Origin: JAYODW01 sp038116745 | GTDB taxonomy: Bacteria > Pseudomonadota > Gammaproteobacteria > Ga0077536 | Length of the DNA: 64,000 nt | Direction of reading: 5' to 3' | Assembly (NCBI GenBank): GCA_038116745.1 | Contig: JAYODW010000019.1 | Span: 1 to 64,000, forward strand | Shown: in pieces, positions 61,678 to 64,000 of the stretch | How positions within the stretch are numbered: position 1 is the stretch's first letter | How the letters are laid out: each line of letters begins with the position of its first letter | Notes under the pieces: model-generated | Database searches by the model: none | What the model saw: the letters and a program-made list of their open reading frames with translations, nothing else | What the model was told of the DNA's origin: nothing | Translations under genes and position numbers: made by a program

Positions 61678-62667
61678 ATGCTGAGTTTATTGAACAGGCA
61701 GATCGTCGCGGGAATCGCGGCGGCAACGCTCGCATCCGGCGTCATGGCGGCCGACTGGTATCCGTCTAGATGGGGTAAGGACGACACGCTCGGACAGGTG
61801 AATATGATCACCGACAGCAGCGTGGTTGCCGCGGCGCAGCTGGTCAAAACCGGTAAGCGCTACGCGCTCGGCATGGAGGTCTCGCGCGAGACGCCGGCGT
61901 TCGGCTCGCGCACGGTGGAGACCTTCGTTGTCTCCAGTGCCGCCATATTCAACAACGCGGGTGAAGGCGTCGGTCAGGGCAAGGTCACCGGCAATGACGA
62001 CTGGGGCCTGGTGTTCTTCGGCGTCGGGACGCAGATCGACGGCCTCGGCCATGTCGGCATCGACCATACGTATTACAACGGCAACCGCATTCAGGATTTT
62101 TTCCACCAGAGCGGCCTCAGAAAATTCAGCACCTCCGATATTCCGCCCATCGTCGCGCGGGGCGTGCTCATCGATGCGGTCGGCTATCTGAAAGAGACCG
62201 CGCCGGAAAAGGTGATGACGGTCGACGGCCAAGAGATGCTGAAGCCGGAAGTCGCCGTCAACGAGGCAGAAATTGAAGGTGCGCTGAAACGTCAGGGTGT
62301 TGCCCTTGCGAGCGGTGACGTGGTGCTGCTGCACACCGGCTATATGGACATGATCGACATCGATTCAGCCCGCTACATGGCCTCCCAGCCGGGTCTCGGC
62401 AAGGGCGGCGCGCTGCTGCTTGCGGGGCATGATCCGATTGCGGTCGGTGCTGATACCTTCGGTCTGGAGATCCAGCCCGGCGAGGTCAAGGATGTTTACC
62501 TGCCGGTGCACCAGGAGTTTCTGGCCAAGCGCGGAATCTACGTGCTGGAGAACATCGTCACCCGCGACCTGGTGCGTGACCAGGCCTGGGAGTTTCTGTT
62601 TGTCCTCGGGCAGGCGCGGCTTAAGGGGACCGTGCAGATGATCATCAACCCGGTGGCTATTCGCTGA
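61678..62667 (+). CDS. Exported cyclase-family hydrolase with altered metal motif
   Basis: A 329-residue cyclase/kynurenine-formamidase-fold protein with a signal peptide ending in GVMA-A (residues 1-25). The usual H-x-G-T-H-x-D-x-x-x-H motif reads GVGTQIDGLGH, that is Gln at residue 119 in place of the second His, with D121 and H125 kept. Metal binding may be altered. The start at 61678 follows AGGAGGGG, a very strong Shine-Dalgarno, so the leader peptide is reliable. It lies after the deacylase gene by 156 bp. The substrate is unknown. Confidence 0.87.
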   Translation: MLSLLNRQIVAGIAAATLASGVMAADWYPSRWGKDDTLGQVNMITDSSVVAAAQLVKTGKRYALGMEVSRETPAFGSRTVETFVVSSAAIFNNAGEGVGQGKVTGNDDWGLVFFGVGTQIDGLGHVGIDHTYYNGNRIQDFFHQSGLRKFSTSDIPPIVARGVLIDAVGYLKETAPEKVMTVDGQEMLKPEVAVNEAEIEGALKRQGVALASGDVVLLHTGYMDMIDIDSARYMASQPGLGKGGALLLAGHDPIAVGADTFGLEIQPGEVKDVYLPVHQEFLAKRGIYVLENIVTRDLVRDQAWEFLFVLGQARLKGTVQMIINPVAIR

Positions 62668-62682
62668 AGTCGGACCCGCCGC

Positions 62683-63528
62683 TCAGGCGGCCCGGGCGCG
62701 GACCAGCCAGACCGCACCCGGAAAGCTGACGCCGTCCGCCGAGTCGTGGGCCGACAGCAGTTCACGCATCGCGGCCTGCGCCGCGGTGCGGTCGGTCGGG
62801 CTGGCTTCGGCCAGCGGGGTGGCCGCCGGCCCCATGTTGGTCAGCCACTCGAGCGCTTCGTCGACAGTACCGAGGTTGATGGTGAGATCCACCGCTTCGA
62901 ATGACACGTCGCCGAAACCCGCGCCCTCAAGGATCCCGCGCACGCGTTCAGTATCGGCAAAGGCAAAGGGGCCGGGGGTGCCGGGCGCGGGTTTCTCCGG
63001 CGCCGGAATGACAGTGAAAGCGGCCGCGGCCGGCGCGCCCATCCAGGGATTCTCCGGCAGCGAGCGCCAGCACAGAAAACACAGGCGCGCGTTGTCCCCG
63101 GCGGCACTGCGCAGGTTGGCGAACGCCGTACCGGGGTCAGGAAAAAACATGACGCCAAAGCGCGAGGTGATCACATCAAACCCGCCCTTGCCAAAGTCAT
63201 GGGTCGCGGCGTCTGCAGTCATGAAATCGAGCCCGCCAAGCCCGGCGCCGCGCGCCCGCGCGACGTCCAGGATCACCGCCGACACATCCACGCCGAGCAC
63301 GCTGCCCGCCTCGCCGACGGCCTCGCGGCAGGCGAGCGTCGTGCGCCCACCACCACAGCCGACGTCCAGTACTTTTTCGCCCGGCCTGAGTGCGAGCGCT
63401 GCGAGCAGCGTCCCGTTCAGTTCGTTCAGCATGCGCTCGAGCTGGTCGATGTGCTCGACCCAGCGGCGGCCGCCGTCTTCGTTCCAGAAGCGGGCCTGGT
63501 CGTCGTTGGTCGGGTTCTTGTCGGACAT
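62683..63528 (-). CDS. Class I SAM-dependent methyltransferase
   Basis: A 281-residue Rossmann methyltransferase. The SAM loop VLDVGCGGGRTTLA is at 53-66, LGVDVSAVILDVAR follows for the ribose acid residue, and FDVITSRFGVMFFPDP is motif IV. It begins FWNEDGGRRWVEHIDQLE, like ubiquinone/menaquinone-type or small-molecule methyltransferases. The acceptor is not known. AGGAG lies about 9 nt before the ATG. It faces the cyclase gene, which ends 15 nt before it on the other strand. Confidence 0.9.
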   Translation of the reverse strand: MSDKNPTNDDQARFWNEDGGRRWVEHIDQLERMLNELNGTLLAALALRPGEKVLDVGCGGGRTTLACREAVGEAGSVLGVDVSAVILDVARARGAGLGGLDFMTADAATHDFGKGGFDVITSRFGVMFFPDPGTAFANLRSAAGDNARLCFLCWRSLPENPWMGAPAAAAFTVIPAPEKPAPGTPGPFAFADTERVRGILEGAGFGDVSFEAVDLTINLGTVDEALEWLTNMGPAATPLAEASPTDRTAAQAAMRELLSAHDSADGVSFPGAVWLVRARAA

Positions 63529-63671
63529 GATGCGGGCTCCTCTTCCGCTGGATGATCGGTGGCGTGTGCTGCGCCGGGGAGCATCATGCGGGAGGGTATT
63601 CGAGGGGGCAAGCCGGCATGCCGGGTGTCATTAAAGGGATGAGCGAGCGGCGCTGAGCAGCGCGCAGAGCC

Positions 63672-64000
63672 ATGCTCCAAGATCTGAACGATGACCCGAC
63701 GACCGCCGAGCTGGTGTGCGATGTCGCCATTGTCGGCGCCGGCCCGGCCGGGCTCACGCTGGTCCGGCAGCTCATGGGCACTGGTCTGGCGCTCTGTCTG
63801 ATAGAAAGCGGTGGCCGCGACTTCGAGCCGGCAATCCAGTCACTGGCTGAGTGCGAGAGCCTCGGGGCGGCCTATTACGACCTGGCCGAGGCCCGCCTGC
63901 GGTTTTTCGGCGGCACCGCCAATATCTGGGGCGGACGCTGCGCGCGTTTCGAGGACAACGATTTTCTCCCGCGTGCGTGGGTGCCGCGCAGCGGCTGGCC
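63672..64000 (+). CDS. GMC-type FAD oxidoreductase, N-terminal part
   Basis: Only about 109 residues are in the window, and the frame is still open at its edge. The first strand-turn-helix DVAIVGAGPAGLTLVRQL is the FAD-binding GxGxxG, followed by LIESGGRDFEP and RFFGGTANIWGGR, the GMC-family flavin segment. It would be an alcohol or sugar oxidoreductase. It diverges from the methyltransferase gene, 143 bp apart. The start is the only ATG that gives the family N-terminus; there is no strong ribosome-binding site. Confidence 0.8.
   Translation, partial: MLQDLNDDPTTAELVCDVAIVGAGPAGLTLVRQLMGTGLALCLIESGGRDFEPAIQSLAECESLGAAYYDLAEARLRFFGGTANIWGGRCARFEDNDFLPRAWVPRSGW

Noticed and set aside
1..64000. 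CRISPR array, insertion sequence, prophage or toxin-antitoxin system
   Set aside because: No regularly spaced repeats, transposase motifs, terminal repeats flanking a gene, phage structural genes or TA-like gene pairs were found on either strand.

Overview
The window looks like a high-GC gammaproteobacterial chromosome segment. The basis is full-length GlnD, a DeaD/CsdA-type helicase with a DbpA-like C-terminal domain, GloB, DjlA and a tRNA-Glu close to the enterobacterial sequence. I see no rRNA, CRISPR array, transposase, integrase or phage gene. Most genes belong to catabolic or redox families, suggesting an aerobic heterotroph that degrades hydrophobic or aromatic compounds; species-level placement is not possible from this sequence alone.

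Layout. 1-100: 3' part of tRNA-Glu and its terminator. 0.5-5.8 kb: tandem cupin and a hydantoinase/oxoprolinase A-B pair. 5.8-14.8 kb: enoyl-CoA hydratase, then two molybdopterin enzymes, each next to a flavin reductase and converging on each other; the second pair lies downstream of an AlkB/XylM-type membrane hydroxylase. 15-31 kb: catabolic genes (LLM flavoenzymes, D-acylamino-acid amidohydrolase, amidohydrolase, thiolase-like plus DUF35 pair, DUF1329 protein, Fe-alcohol dehydrogenase, CoA-transferase, two amidases, SDR). This part contains an AT-rich, structured non-coding island at 18.3-18.7 kb. 31.7-37.1 kb: DUF2797, a small membrane protein, and a coupled SDR-Rieske-PQQ dehydrogenase operon. 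37.3-43.9 kb: housekeeping gloB, an amidohydrolase, glnD and deaD. 43.9-47.0 kb: a five-gene minus-strand operon resembling the hydratase-aldolase module of steroid side-chain degradation. 47.3-49.5 kb: LLM, OsmC and PPOX proteins. 49.6-52.9 kb: a redox operon. 52.9-64 kb: DUF1501/DUF1800 pair, response regulator-cyclase, DjlA, amidohydrolases, cyclase, methyltransferase and the start of a GMC oxidoreductase.

The most notable item is at 51624-52154. The reading frame contains an in-frame TGA at codon 93, reads U-G-S-C-T-S-C there, and continues in frame to a TAG after 176 residues. This fits the UGSC (seleno)protein family, and a SECIS-like hairpin begins 2 nt after the TGA. The gene is the third of an operon: AhpD-like peroxidase, thioredoxin-fold fusion protein, UGSC selenoprotein, glutathione S-transferase-like protein. 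An ordinary gene caller would cut it to a 92-residue fragment. No selenocysteine machinery (selA, selB, selC, selD) is in the window, so it must lie elsewhere in the genome.

Several convergent gene pairs end in strong hairpins without a U-tract, some overlapping stop codons. Two thiolase-like proteins lack the catalytic cysteine, one SDR lacks the YxxxK pair, and one cyclase has Gln for His in its metal motif.
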